Positions 1 through 10,643 of a stretch of 64,000 bases of DNA are shown here, piece after piece; the stretch's first letter is position 1, and each line of letters starts with the position of its first letter. Source of the DNA: Amorphophallus konjac. Lineage: Eukaryota; Streptophyta; Magnoliopsida; Alismatales; Araceae. The position numbers and the translations under genes were made by a program. The notes below the pieces were generated by a model that saw only the letters and a list, made by a program, of their open reading frames with translations, ran no database searches and was not told where the DNA came from. The stretch spans positions 446,646,053 through 446,710,052 of the forward strand of contig CM040118.1 of the NCBI GenBank assembly GCA_022559845.1, written 5' to 3'.

Positions 1-1611
1 GAATAGGGGCGCCACCTCCGAGCGGCATCCCCTCGGGATCCCCGACGGCCGGCCCAGATTGAGCCGCTACTTCATCCACCCCTCTTGCCTCGGTGGGTTG
101 GGGCTGCGTCGCCTCTCCTTGCCACCCCCCAGCCTCGACCGGCTCGGGCCCGGCATCGCCACCCGGAGCACCACCTACCTCGCTCAACCCTCCAGTCTCG
201 GCCGCGGTCCTGGAGTCGCCCGCTTTGGCCCCGGCCCCCTCAGCTCCTGCAGAGGGGAGAGCTGGGCCAACACCGCCACCAACCACAGAAATGGCCTTGG
301 CCTCCTCGGCCCCCTCTTGCTTGACGAACGGGAGAGTCGGCCCGATAGGGTCGGCCCTGTCACGCTCGGCAGAGGGGAGAGCCGAGCCAGAGCCACCTTC
401 GACTGCGGGGGCGGCCCCATCCTTCTTGGCCCGCTTCTTGGCCTTCGCGGCGTCCCGCAGAATCCTCTCCACGGGATCCTTGCGCTTGGAGCCCCGCGAC
501 CTGGAGGACCCTTCCCGGGCCACCCCCTTGCCCTCATCTCGGGCTCGGGAGCGACCCTCGGGAGCCTGCCACTGAACGGTAGTCGAGTCATCGCCCAGAT
601 CGATCACTTCCCACTCAGTCACATGCTCCTCCGTAGCCGGCCGCCTGGTATCTGCGCGAAAGAAGACAGGGTCAGGAAAAGAAAGCTGGCTTCATCATCC
701 GAAGAGAAAGCTGATTCATGGTGCCCGTACCTGCCGGCCGTAGCCGCTGGAGAAGGCATCGCTTGATGTTCTCCGGAGTCACCAGCTCCTCCATGGACTG
801 GTGATGTTTCAGCAGAATGGCCGCATACTTCTCCACATCCGGAGAGAACTCATCTTGCCTTGGAGGGATGTTCGGGTGAAAGTTGGGGATCACGGGACAC
901 CTCCAAGACTCCTCCACCGAACAAATACCCACCTAGAAGAACTGAGTCTTCCACCCCTTGTGGGAAGAGTCCTTCACGGCCAAGGAGACACAGCTCATGT
1001 TCCGCCTCGCCTGGATGAAATAGAAGCCCTTCCCGATCGAGGAATGCTCCTTCAACTCAAAAAAAATAATGAAAGAGGTCCAAGGAAACAGGAACCCCGC
1101 ACTGGGGGCAGAGGAAGCGGAAAGCGAAAAGTAGAAGATAAGAGTTGGCCACCAACTGTATGGGAGCCAACAGGAAGAAATTGAGAAGGTCAAGAACAAA
1201 ACGGTCGAAGGGAAGATGGAACCCACCCTTCCACGACAGAAGGAAGGAGCAGAAATGGCCCGTACGAGAATCCAAGCTCGTCTCGTTTAGGGTAGCCGCG
1301 GTGAAGTAGTACTGCCAGGGCAGGCGAAACTGGTGCTCCAGCCGCGTCACCTCTGCCTCCCCCAGCTCGCTGCAGTTCGGAGCCGGCGGTATCACTACCG
1401 CCCTCGCCTCAGGCTCACCCTCCAACTCCTCAGCCTCCGGACGCTGGTCCGCCATGAAACCTGAAGAGGAACTTGAAGAGGAAGGCTCCCAAGACTCCGA
1501 AGACTCTGGAGGAAGGGGAAGCTGTCGGACCACCTCCGCGGTTATCTTCGCCAACTCTGTGAACGCCGCTGTGAGTCTCTGCTCTTCCTCTATATCCCCA
1601 CGGCACATCAA
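1..1611 (-). pseudogene. Antisense accessory gene with Transposase_28 (putative gypsy type transposon) domain, broken
   Basis: The frame opens at Met 1611. The segment around 1260-1060 (FLLSWKGGFHLPFDRFVL, then LNFFLLAPIQLVANSYLLL) has the pattern of Pfam PF04195, known from plant gypsy elements. After one extra base in the A8 run at 1059-1066 the frame continues (FELKEHSSIGKGFYF), then meets a TAG at about 938 in an FF-stop-VG context where the family has Trp. A good intron follows: donor CAG|GTACGGG (exon ends 731), pyrimidine-rich acceptor TTTCGCGCAG (exon resumes 651). The downstream exon is open to position 1: acidic, then Lys/Arg-rich (AAKAKKRAKK), then Gly/Ala/Glu/Pro-rich. No function beyond the family is known. 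The gene is antisense to the element, like the accessory genes in the Tat copies. Confidence 0.65.
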
Positions 1612-2318
1612 AGAGTCCCGAAAGCAAGTACGAAGGAGAGCAAAACCCTAAAGCGGAGGGAGTCTGGAACGCCAGTAAGCGCACAACGCTTATATCTCCT
1701 CGCGGAAGGCAGCGCGTCGTTCCGACCTCTGAGAAAGGGGGGGCCCTTCATTTCAAATCCGCCAGGATTATCATTATTACGGACCTAGGTGACCACAACA
1801 CGTGGCTTCTCAACACCGCCAGATCTCCTCCCACCTGAGCCACGCTAGTCCAAAACCCCAACGGCTACTCTTCCGAGCCTGCCAAGACTTGGGAGTAGGA
1901 GGGGGACAAGTGGAGAGGGGGATTTCTATAGCCCATCTAAGAGCGGCCGAACTAGGTCCAGTGAGACCAAATGAGGCCCAGCTCATCTAAGTGACCGCCC
2001 CGCAGGGCCCACTTAACATAAAAGCCCAATAAGTTCACTCGGGATCAAGCACTTCCTAGGCGGCCATTAGGCTCGGAAGGCCGAGCGTCGATCCGGTCGG
2101 AGGAAGACCCACGCCTGACTTATTCCCCTCGCCGAGATAAGGGCTAGCACCCAGCGCCCACTCCGACCGAGACTCACCCGAGCTATGCCTGTCGCCCGAG
2201 ACAGGGCTGGCACTCGTCACGCTTGGGTCGACCGATGGTTACTTATCCACGCTGCCATTGAGAACCCTTTCTGAGCAGGAGTTTACAAGGATAAGGGGGT
2301 CCCACGAGTCCTCAAGGC

Positions 2319-2325
2319 TATAAAG
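2319..2325 (+). promoter_or_regulatory. TATA box in the LTR of element A
   Basis: TATAAAG lies inside the LTR and overlaps the first unit of a 22-bp tandem repeat. By position it is the likely core promoter. A second candidate, CTATTTAAACC near 2447, is also possible. Confidence 0.4.
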
Positions 2326-2386
2326 AGCCCAAGACAAGGACGTAAAGAGCCCACGTCGAGGACGTAAAGAGCCCACGTCGAGGACG
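2321..2386 (+). repeat. Three tandem 22-bp units in the LTR of element A
   Basis: Units at 2321-2342, 2343-2364 and 2365-2386 share TAAAGAGCCC followed by AGGACG. Units 2 and 3 are identical; unit 1 differs at a few bases. The array begins within the TATA box, so it falls around the expected transcription start. Confidence 0.85.
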
Positions 2387-2720
2387 TAACCCCCGCGTAA
2401 AACTCCTCAGCTTACGAGACTCATAAGGTTGGCGCACTATTTAAACCTGGGACTCCCTCCAACAAAAGGTAAGGCCAACATACGCCTAAAACCCCCTGAG
2501 CAGGAACCACTTCACCACCTTGGTGGAGAGGGATCTCGTGCATCTCCTTCTTCCTCCCTTCATATCTTCCACCACTGCTCTACTGACTTAGGCATCGGAG
2601 GGTTTTCCCCAGGGAACCATCCCTTGGCCCCCTGATCCGTTTCCCTTCCTTGCAGTTCACTACTCGGTGATCATCTCCTCCAGCTCAGGAGCAGCATGAG
2701 ATCGCCCCTCTTCAATCAGG

Positions 2721-2876
2721 TCTAGAGGTCCTAGGTCTAAATTGAAACCTAACTGGGAAGGGCCGTTCATCGTTAAAGAGGCTTATCCAGGGAATGCATA
2801 TCGTCTAATCAATGCGGAAGGTGAGGAGTTGTCTCACGCTTGGAATGGGTTGTATCTTAAGCGCTTTTACCCGTAG
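2721..2876 (+). pseudogene. Integrase C-terminus of Tat-1 pol (fragment)
   Basis: About 51 codons remain, ending at TAG 2874-2876. The protein contains NWEGPFIVKEAYPGNAYRL and WNGLYLKRFYP, the GPF/Y-type tail of gypsy integrases. It matches the tail of the Tat-2 pol at 44990-45158. Tat-1 keeps the Trp codon (TGG) that is a TGA stop in Tat-2, showing that the Tat-2 stop is a secondary mutation. The upstream coding sequence is cut by element A. Confidence 0.85.
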
Positions 2877-4440
2877 AGTCAAGCTAGTGACAACCCGGTG
2901 GTGAGGCGTCTCTCCCCTCGATCACGAAAGAGGACCCCGAGCACGACAATCACACACTACACGGCAATTCTGGTCAGGTTTCTATCTACTATGTGACACC
3001 GTCTCTCCTTTGGCCATGCTTAGGGGAAGTGAAAGTCCCTGCTTTTCTCTCTTCAGCCAGGTGTAGGGGCAAGGGGTGAATGAGGGGGAGATGACCAACC
3101 TAGAAACCCTAACAAGAGGAGGTCTCAAATAGGTGCAGTCCATTATGACCTGATTCCATAAGAGAAAGAAAGGAAAAAGAAAAAAAAATCAGATCAATCA
3201 ACGAAAAAGGAGCATGTACCAAGGCAAAAGCCAACGTGTCTATCAAAAGCACAAAGTACAACATGAAATTGCTCTAAAGAAGAAAAGGATATTGAACTAG
3301 GCATGGCAAGAGTGGCAATACAGTTTCTCGGCGGGACGTTATATGCCCGACCGTGTGCGTGCCTAGAGTGGATAAAGGTTTGATGATGGACACAAAGCCC
3401 CGGCGCAACAGACCGAATCTCCAACCGGGTCATCATGGGAGAAATTCGAGCCCTAAAACTTCTACCCTTACACTACGCTTGCCTCCAACTACTCTTCTCT
3501 CTCCCTCGAAAGGCTGAAACATACCCAAGGTATGGCCTTAAGAGGGGCACCGTTGTATGAATGAGGTTGGCTCGGTCAGGAATTGTCACCCTCAATGCGC
3601 GCCAACCTCGCGGGATTATTAGTGGAATATGCAGGACCCTCGTTGCCGGGGCGGAACTAGTTTCAAAATAAAAAAAATCAAATATTTCAAAAAAGCCAAA
3701 AAAAGAAAAAAAATCAAATATTTCAAAAGCCAAAAAATTATATATATAAAAAATAAATAATAATAATAATAAAATTTTCAAAATCCAAACAAACATATTC
3801 ACACCATCTTCTGCATTTCATAGCATGCGTTGCATTTATTCATATTGTGTCTTCGCCTATTTAATAAGGCTCCACCCCTTGACCAAATATCAAGAATTGG
3901 TCATTTCTAACTTGCTACCGGCAAGGGGTTGGGCCTAAAAATGGATTTAACTTGTTTTATTATTTTAGTATGCGCAGGAATAGGCTGTAATGCCCAAGAA
4001 CTCGCAAGCTTCTTTGTTCTCTCTCCCTTGTGGTCTTCTGTTAGACCGTTAAGAACCCTCTAGCGGTCAAAAGGTGACCGTTACCCTCACCCGAGAACCA
4101 AAACTATCAGGTTTCTCTATTCCTTTCCCCTGGCGGTCTTTTGATAGACCGTTAGTATCCTTCTAGCAGTCTAATGGCGTCCGCATGCCTCACCCGAGGG
4201 TTAAAAACATAGAGTTTTCCTGTGCCTCTTCCCCTTGCGGTCTATTGCCAGACCGTTAGGCGATCCTGGCGGTCGTTTGGTGGATCATTTTTCCAAACAG
4301 AGAACTCTACTCCATCTGATTATTCATGCCAAAAGGGAACAATTTCACAAACAGAGGTCCAATTAATCCTTCTATTTTCATTCACTCAAGGGTCATGATA
4401 CATCATTCTCCTAATAAAATAAAATACATGATCATAGAAC
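2877..4440 (+). other. Non-coding block between pol and the first antisense gene of Tat-1
   Basis: No gene is seen. The block is collinear with 45159-46726 of Tat-2. At about 3661-3790 lies an A/T-rich run of loosely repeated CAAATATTTCAAAA-type units, the counterpart of the array at 45905-46070. From about 4040 several quasi-palindromes occur, for example GCGGTC...GACCGTTAG at 4236-4259. Confidence 0.6.
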
Positions 4441-5892
4441 TCAAGCTACATTCAATTTCCCATCTGCGTGGGGCCGGATCTTGCGTAGTGCCTTCACGTA
4501 AGCACGGTAATCCTCCTCATTCTCTGTCAGTTCCACCTGCAGGGTACGGATTCGACTGATCTCCCACATGGTCAGGGTGCTCCGGACCGTCTGCTCATCC
4601 CCCTCGGTCCCGATCTTCCTAGCTTGAAGGGGAGAGAAGTGAGATAGTGCTGGAACCATAGTGCGAGAAAGTTCAACTTGTAAGTAGCACCGGTGGGGGT
4701 TGTAGAGCGCCAAGGTGGTGTTTCCCACTAGCTGGAGGTCCAGGCCTAGTCGTCAGGGTAGTCTAAGAGCAGTGCCTTGAAGAGCCTGTAGTCGCATCTC
4801 AAATTTGTCGATTGGCAAGGTGTTGAGAAAAGAGGCGCCAATCGTCCCGTGTCTTCTTATCCGCGGTCTGGCATTCAACCTGTTGAGAAAACCCGGATGC
4901 TCCTCCAATGAAGTAGAGTGGGTGGCTCCCAAATATGCGGCTAGCTGATGGCACATCCTCCTTGGGTAGAAATTTTAGCCTAACACCCATCCAACACTCT
5001 AAGACAATTATAGACCCGAAGAGGGGACCCCCAAGAGAAGCTGAACTTAGACCTTCATAAAGGTAAGAAAGGATGGCTTGGGAGATGGATAAACCCCGCC
5101 ATAGCCCGCTAATGACGCTGAGGTTTGGAATGTCTAAGAGATGGTAGGTGGTATGGAAGAGTAAAACCCCGCATAAGCAAATGGAAGTAGCTTTGGCTAT
5201 GGCTTCATACCTCCCCCACTTGTTTTTGCAATGGGAAGTGACCCATTGGGCCAAGGGTATCAAATGGATATGGCGGGAGCTAATCATGATTTTCACATCC
5301 TTTGGGTTGTGTATGAAATCCCCCAAGATGAGTGATGGGTCTATAGGGTCAACCGTATGACACACTAGGTCTTCATCTCCCACTTTAGTCCTAGGAAGGG
5401 CTAGGTAACTCTCAACTTCCTTTATAAGAACAATAGCTTCGAATGATGGGAACACAAAAGTGTGTGTTTGAGGATGCCATAACTCCACGAGGGCTGAAAT
5501 GCTAGACTAATATAAGGTGATTTTCTGGAAATTTTTGGCTAGAACTAGTAAAGGATGGAGGTGCCATGCCCTTAAGATTGAGATAACCTCTAAAGGAAGT
5601 TCCTTTGTCATAGGAGCCACCCACTTCAGGCTAGAATAGCATCTTGGGCCAGGAAGGAGCTAAGCAAAAGAGAGGGGAAAAGAGAGAAGAAAGAGAGGAA
5701 TGATATGAGAAGCTTAAGGAATTCATGAAATTAATGAGCTTTTTTGATTCGGCTTACCTCCCTTGAAGGGCTTGAGCTCAGATGCTTGGGGATATAAGTC
5801 AGTCGTTGTAGCTCCCCGCGCTCCCTCCTAGACGGTCTTGGCCCGGTGTAGACAACTTCACCCATGGTGCTAGCTTCAAAAGTTCTCTTCAT
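4441..5892 (-). pseudogene. Antisense gene 1 of Tat-1: DUF7745/plant-mobile-domain-like protein, broken
   Basis: Exon 1 is 5892-5758 (45 codons, MKRTFEASTMGEVVYTGPRP...), with donor GAG|GTAAGC. Exon 2 starts at 5659 after a pyrimidine-rich acceptor (TTTTGCTTAG) and ends at 4441. The Tat-2 homologue at 46727-48165 has the same two exons, with exon 1 the same length. Exon 2 shows LVELWHPQTHTFVFPSFEA, then LCGVLLFHTTYHLLDIPNL and a Trp-ended helix (LECWMGVRLKF), a layout like DUF7745/PMD proteins of plant transposons. Lesions against Tat-2: a TAG for Trp near 5510, a one-base shift near 4835 (TTTTTC became TTTTCTC) and a TGA near 4757. Molecular function is unknown. Confidence 0.65.
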
Positions 5893-6684
5893 GGTGATTT
5901 GGGTAGTTTTTATTGAGTTTTCAAGGCTTGAGAAAGGAATTTTTTATGAGCTGCGAGTTCTGGGTGTATTCCTAGTTATAGGGCTTTGGGTTTAGTCCTA
6001 GTGCATTAGGATTGAGGCTAAGGAGTCTCAATTTGGCTTAGGATGAGTCTTAGTGCAGATTTGGCATTCTCATCCACGGGTTCGGACTTTCCAGGAGAGT
6101 CCCGCTCGGATTTAACGGAATCCTCACCCTTGAGGTCTATCGCGCGACCGCTAGGCTTCCCTTGCGGTTGCCAGATGACCATTTTTCCTCTTCCTTCACC
6201 GCCTTCCTTCTCGCTCCCATAACGGTCTCATCTTGACCATTTTTGTCCCCCTTGCGATCTCATGAAGACCGTTTTATCTCTCTTTTCAATTTGTGATCAT
6301 CTATCATCGTATTTTCTCCCGTGTTCTTTCTCTCCTACCTTCGCGCCCTTTCTCGCTCTATCTTTTATCAGTATTAGGTGTCGTAGTTCTTAGTATAGTT
6401 AGTGTTTGCATTCACATTTGCATTTAAAAAAGGGGGGGGGGGGGAGATCAAAACATAATCATCATATTCTATAGAATATAAGCATGTACATGTGTCTCAT
6501 AAGTACATCAAGCGGGTCCCTCTCCTGGGCCACCGCTGTCTCCAGTCCCCTCACGCCTCTTCACCGGTGGGCCTATAGCCATGCTCCCCTCCTCGCGGTG
6601 GCGTCGGCGCCGCTCGTCCTCCTCATTCCTCCGCTGACCAGAAGAACTGGTAAGATACTCCCAGTGACCGCTCCGTGTGCCACT
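5893..6684 (-). other. Spacer between the two antisense genes of Tat-1
   Basis: No gene is seen. As the region upstream of antisense gene 1, it would hold that gene's promoter. It has CGGTC/GACCG quasi-palindromes at about 6120-6270 and a run of about ten G near 6432. The 3' end of the PMD gene follows at 6685. Confidence 0.5.
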
Positions 6685-9377
6685 CTATGACACACTATGA
6701 GAGGATCGTCCACCCAGTAGCCGGAGTGCTCTCTCCAGCGCTCTAATCTCAACCCTCAGCTCTCTCACCTCTAGCCGTGAATCTGTCGCCGCTGCCACTC
6801 CAGCCCTCAGTCGCTCCACCTCTACACGAAGATGGACCACCTCAGCTGCCTCTGCACGAAGGCGCTCTGTCTCTGCTCTGTACTGCTCAGACTTCTCCCT
6901 CTGCCGAGTGGCCTCACTCAGCGCGGCTGCTAGCTCTCTAGTCTGCATAAGCATTCATCATGGTCAGTCATTTACATAGCATAAGCATTTAAGTCAAAAA
7001 GGGAAGTTCGGTTGGTTTGCTTACCCTCTCTACGATAGTGGCCTCGGCCTCCTCGGCCCGAGCAACTGCCCGTGCAAAGTCGACATCCCGCTCAGCCCTG
7101 TCCACCGGTGGCTAGGCGGAGAAAGATGGAGCATCTGGTCCCTACCTCTGCGTTCCCTCGGCCTGCTGCATTTAGAAGTCAATCAGTCAAGTTCATAAGC
7201 ATTGCACATTAAGTCTGAGGTTAAGTAAAGCTCACCAGAAGCTCTAGTGCACGCTGGAACTCGTCCCGCTACTGAATGGTTGAGTGGAGAAGTCCCTGGA
7301 GCTCCGTTATCCGTCCCTGGGGGTCTAGCTGCATGAAGAGAGTCAAGTTGTCAGTGCATTATGAGTCATTGGGAAGCATAAGTTTAAGAGTCATACCGGT
7401 CGTCGGGTGTCATGGAAGACCTGATCTCCATAGCATCTGGTGTAGGCCTTCAGGTAGGCCTCATCGCTGGGGGCTTGAGCCTACACTACCCAGCCTCGTC
7501 TGGTCCAGTCTCGTACCTAGTCCACCGCCCCGGTGACCCAGTCTATCTCCCCGGTCAGTCCTCTCGAAGAACGCCCTACGCCCTCCTCATCTCTCGCTGG
7601 GAACTCCACCTCTGGCTGGTGGGCACCCCTGGTCCTCATGATCAGGCGGTGGTGCAAAGGCTCGATGATGTTCATGCAATGTAGCCACACATCTCGTCCC
7701 GCGTATGCTTGGGCTACCTCCACCCAGGGCTGTCCCTCGTGACCATCGTCACGGTATGGTGTCCAGCGCACCTGAAAGGGAAGGTAATAAAGTCAAGAGT
7801 TAGCATTAAAAGCATTTAAGTACATTTAGAAGTTTAAAGTTTAGAGTTTTATCTATGCATAAGGTAATGTGTCCATGTCGTCCTGGATCGCCCGCACTAA
7901 GCGCCGTAGTGACCCGGTGTCCCGTGCCGCCATCCATCGCCTCGCGATGGGTACTCGGTTCGCCTGCACCTCCTCACCTCGCCTTAGGCTTGGGAGGTAC
8001 ATGTAGCTTCATACCTACATTTTTCGAGTGTCAGCATGAAGCAAGTCATAGGATCATAATCATAATTGCATAAGCATTTAAAGTAGAGCATTTTTACCTG
8101 AAGTAGAGGTGAGAACCTGCCCAGCATCGTCTGTCGGTCGATGGTGCTGAGAGAGTTGAAGAGGGAGGCTAGTGCAATCGCACCCCAGGCGTGGTCCACA
8201 ACTCCATCCAGGTCCCTCAGTAAAGGGAGGAGCTTGTAGCTCACTCCGTCCGCCCTCGTCGCAAAGATCAACTTCCCAAACATCAGCATCAGGAAGCGGC
8301 GTAGGACGATGTCTCCCTCAGCTCTTGGTCCCGCAACCACTCTCTCTCTGGCTTGATCTATCAGCCTCCCTAAGTGCTCCTCTGGCAGCTCTCCCACGGC
8401 TATCGCCGCTCCTCTCAATCCCAGGCTCTCCTGGAGGGTCGCTCGTGCCAACATGGACGAGTGGTGCCCCGGCCTCGTCAGCTCTAATCCCAGCAGCTCT
8501 CGCGCCAACTCTCGATAGTCGGCGTATGTCCTCCCGCTCACTGGCGCCCTGTAAACTCTCAATCCAGTGATCCTCGCCACGTCCTCTAGTGTGGGGATCA
8601 TATGACCCCATGGGAACAGGAAGGCTCTGCTGACTGGATCCCACCATTCGTGAAGCACGTAGAGGAGGGCCGTGTCTAGCCTCATCACCTCTATCCCGAG
8701 GAACTTCACGAACCCCATCGCAGCCAATCTCTCTCTCTAGAAATCCGACAACGCCAAGTACGCTACTCGGATCTGCAGCCAAGATATCCTAGTTCGTCGC
8801 TTTCCCTGCATGCATTTAAACATCTTGAGTCAGTCATCCATATAGTTTAATTCATGCATTGCATTAAAAAAAAACCCTCAGAACCCTAACGGTCATCTCT
8901 TGATCATATCTCTGGCCTTAGCGGTCTGGGTTAGACTGTCTGCGCCCTAGCGGTCGCTGGAACGACCGCTAGGAACTCACCGCAGCGGCGGTGTCTTCCT
9001 CATTTCCCCGGCTCTAGAAATGGCTCCAGAGGGCCTTTACATGTCTCCAATGGGTTCCTTAGCCCATTCCCTTCCTATTTCACCCCCATGCATCATCAAA
9101 ATTTAAAATAAAAAAATAAAAAATTGGGTTTTTAAGGTTTTTGGCTTACCTCGGACGAAGGGGTTCGGGCCGCCGCCTCGGGTGCCTCCTCGGCCGTGTG
9201 CTCCCCTTCCTCATCTCCGACGCCTCCCTCAGGCACCGTGGCCACCGCAGATCGTTCCCCGGTCTCCGGTTGGGCCGGCGGTGGTGGTCTCTCCTCCGGT
9301 TGGTCCGACGGAGCCGCGGTCGTGTTTTCCCTAGCTATGTGGCGTTGGAACCGCTGAATAGCCCTCTTTTTCTTCAT
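6685..9377 (-). pseudogene. Antisense gene 2 of Tat-1: plant mobile domain plus coiled coil, seven exons, broken
   Basis: Exons read by comparison with Tat-2: 9377-9150, 8805-8098, 8014-7853, 7771-7397, 7328-7236, 7165-7025 and 6942-6685, all phase 0. Exon 2 holds the PMD core (WDPVSRAFLFPWGHMIPTLE, then HAWGAIALASLFNSLS), exons 3-4 its C-terminal part (VRWTPYRDDGHEGQPWVE...), exons 5-7 a Glu/Arg/Ala-rich coiled coil. Exons 2-6 are exactly as long as in Tat-2. Breaks include a TAG at about 8738 (CAG in Tat-2), a TGA for Trp in exon 3, two stops in exon 4, one in exon 5 and two in exon 6. The exon 3 donor is AT instead of GT. PMD is known from MAIN/MAIL proteins and from plant transposons (PF10536); what the protein does for the element is not known. 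Confidence 0.7.
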
Positions 9378-10630
9378 CCTAGAGTGTGAGTGGGTGTGTG
9401 TTTTGCAATGGGTCGGTCGCCGCTAGAAGGTGGTCGTCGGTGAATGATTGAATGGTTTGAATGGGTGAGAATGTGAGAGGGAATGGTTGTTCCCATTTTT
9501 GAAATTCGCCCAGAGCCTTGCGGTCTATCGCCAGACCGTTAGGCTATACTTGGCGGTCCTCCCTAGACCATTTTTCTCAGGATCACGCCCGTTGGCGAAT
9601 GTGAACCGCCTTAACGTTAGAGGTCATCTGGTGGACCGTTGGGCTTTCCTCTGCGGTCTTAGAATGACCATTTTTTGCTGAATGATGATATATTTGTTTA
9701 TGTTTGCTCTTTACCTTATTTGACGCATCATGCTTATTCTTTTTAATTATTGATGGCTAACCTCTTAATTGTCAAATTCATGAGCGCCATCACGATGCAT
9801 CACTTCCCATCATATAGGTAAGTCATGTAAGTATTTCGATCCCTTAGTCCCTTAATGCATTACTATATGGTATCTATGATATATTATCTCGAGAACCGGC
9901 TAGTCATTCATGTGTTCTGGGATCTGATGTTCCCCTTTAACAAAAATGATGATGATCTAGGTGCGCATGTTTAATCGTTGGATAGGCCGTTAGGTTGGAA
10001 TAATTGGGGGACGATGGTTTTATCTTGCACGCCGTGGTTGCAGATAGTGTCCTGATCCTGATTTGTCTGGTGTAGCAATACTATTCTCGAGTATCTTTCT
10101 ATTTTATGGTTTCTTTGCATTTATTTTGATGATTTATTTTATTTTAGCCCAGCATGCGTCATACACATCTTTGAGCATTCATGAGCCCTGATCTGTCTAA
10201 GGTGTCTCAGTAATGGTGGATAGTTGTGTCCATGATCTTGGGTAAGGAGAGTCATTCCACTCTAAGTTGGAAGGTTTCCTTCGGTCTATTTGCTCGGTTT
10301 GGTTAGCTGAGGATTCTTGTCTGGGGTTTAGTTGCTCGCCTTTTACTTTTCGCTGCTCCGATCGCCTATCAGTTGTGTGTTCCAGTGAGGAGATTGGTCG
10401 TGTTTTATTTTTCCTTAGTTGTTAGGTTCTCCAGGCATGCGTCATTCGGTTTGGCCATTCTTTATGATTGGTTCGGAGTTTTCTGGAAGATTCTTATCGC
10501 TCGTTAGTTGAGGACGGGTGTCGTTTACCTTAATGCCCGCTTTTCAGTCCACTTCGCTGCATTTCCGCTTCATCTCCATGTTCTATTTCACTTTCGCTTC
10601 ACCTCCGCGCTCCCCTACAAAGAGGACATT
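9378..10630 (+). other. Tat-1 region between antisense gene 2 and the 3' LTR
   Basis: No gene is seen. It would contain the promoter of the antisense PMD gene on the minus strand and the 3' untranslated region of the element on the plus strand. A GCGGTCTATCG...GACCGTTAGG quasi-palindrome lies at about 9518-9543. From about 9690 it is collinear with 52650-53575 of Tat-2, so this 3' region is well conserved. Confidence 0.55.
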
Positions 10631-10639
10631 AAGGAGGGG
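10631..10639 (+). other. Polypurine tract of Tat-1
   Basis: AAGGAGGGG lies a few bases before the 3' LTR and is identical in Tat-2 at 53576-53584. It is the expected primer for plus-strand DNA synthesis. Confidence 0.75.
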
Positions 10640-10643
10640 CATC

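Larger units (their letters stand above)
1..2714 (+). mobile_element. Element A: 3' end of a Ty3/gypsy-type LTR retrotransposon
   Basis: Only the right end is in the window: an antisense accessory gene followed by a 3' LTR. The LTR tail (gggttttcc..., ending CCCCTCTTCA) resembles the tail of the element F LTR (ending GCCCCTTCA, followed by a gypsy primer site), so the LTR is read as plus-oriented. The element interrupts the pol gene of Tat-1: integrase codons resume at 2721. The right target duplication should be about ATCAG (2715-2719); its partner lies outside the window. Orientation and family are inferred because no pol of this element is visible. Confidence 0.6.
1730..2714 (+). repeat. 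LTR of element A (3' LTR), about 985 bp
   Basis: It starts TGAGAAAGGGGGG and ends CTCTTCA; the F LTR starts TGGAGAGGGGGAAA and ends CCCCTTCA. Both contain a CTATTTAA box, a 'gggttttcc' block about 120 bp before the end and similar overall order. Pol sequence of Tat-1 begins within 7 bp of the proposed end. The left boundary is less certain than the right. Confidence 0.55.

Noticed and set aside
59..766. Long plus-strand frames of 235, 160 and 79 codons at the left edge
   Set aside because: They overlap the exon of the antisense Transposase_28-type gene, which is open in its own frame to position 1. The plus frames are GC-rich shadows.
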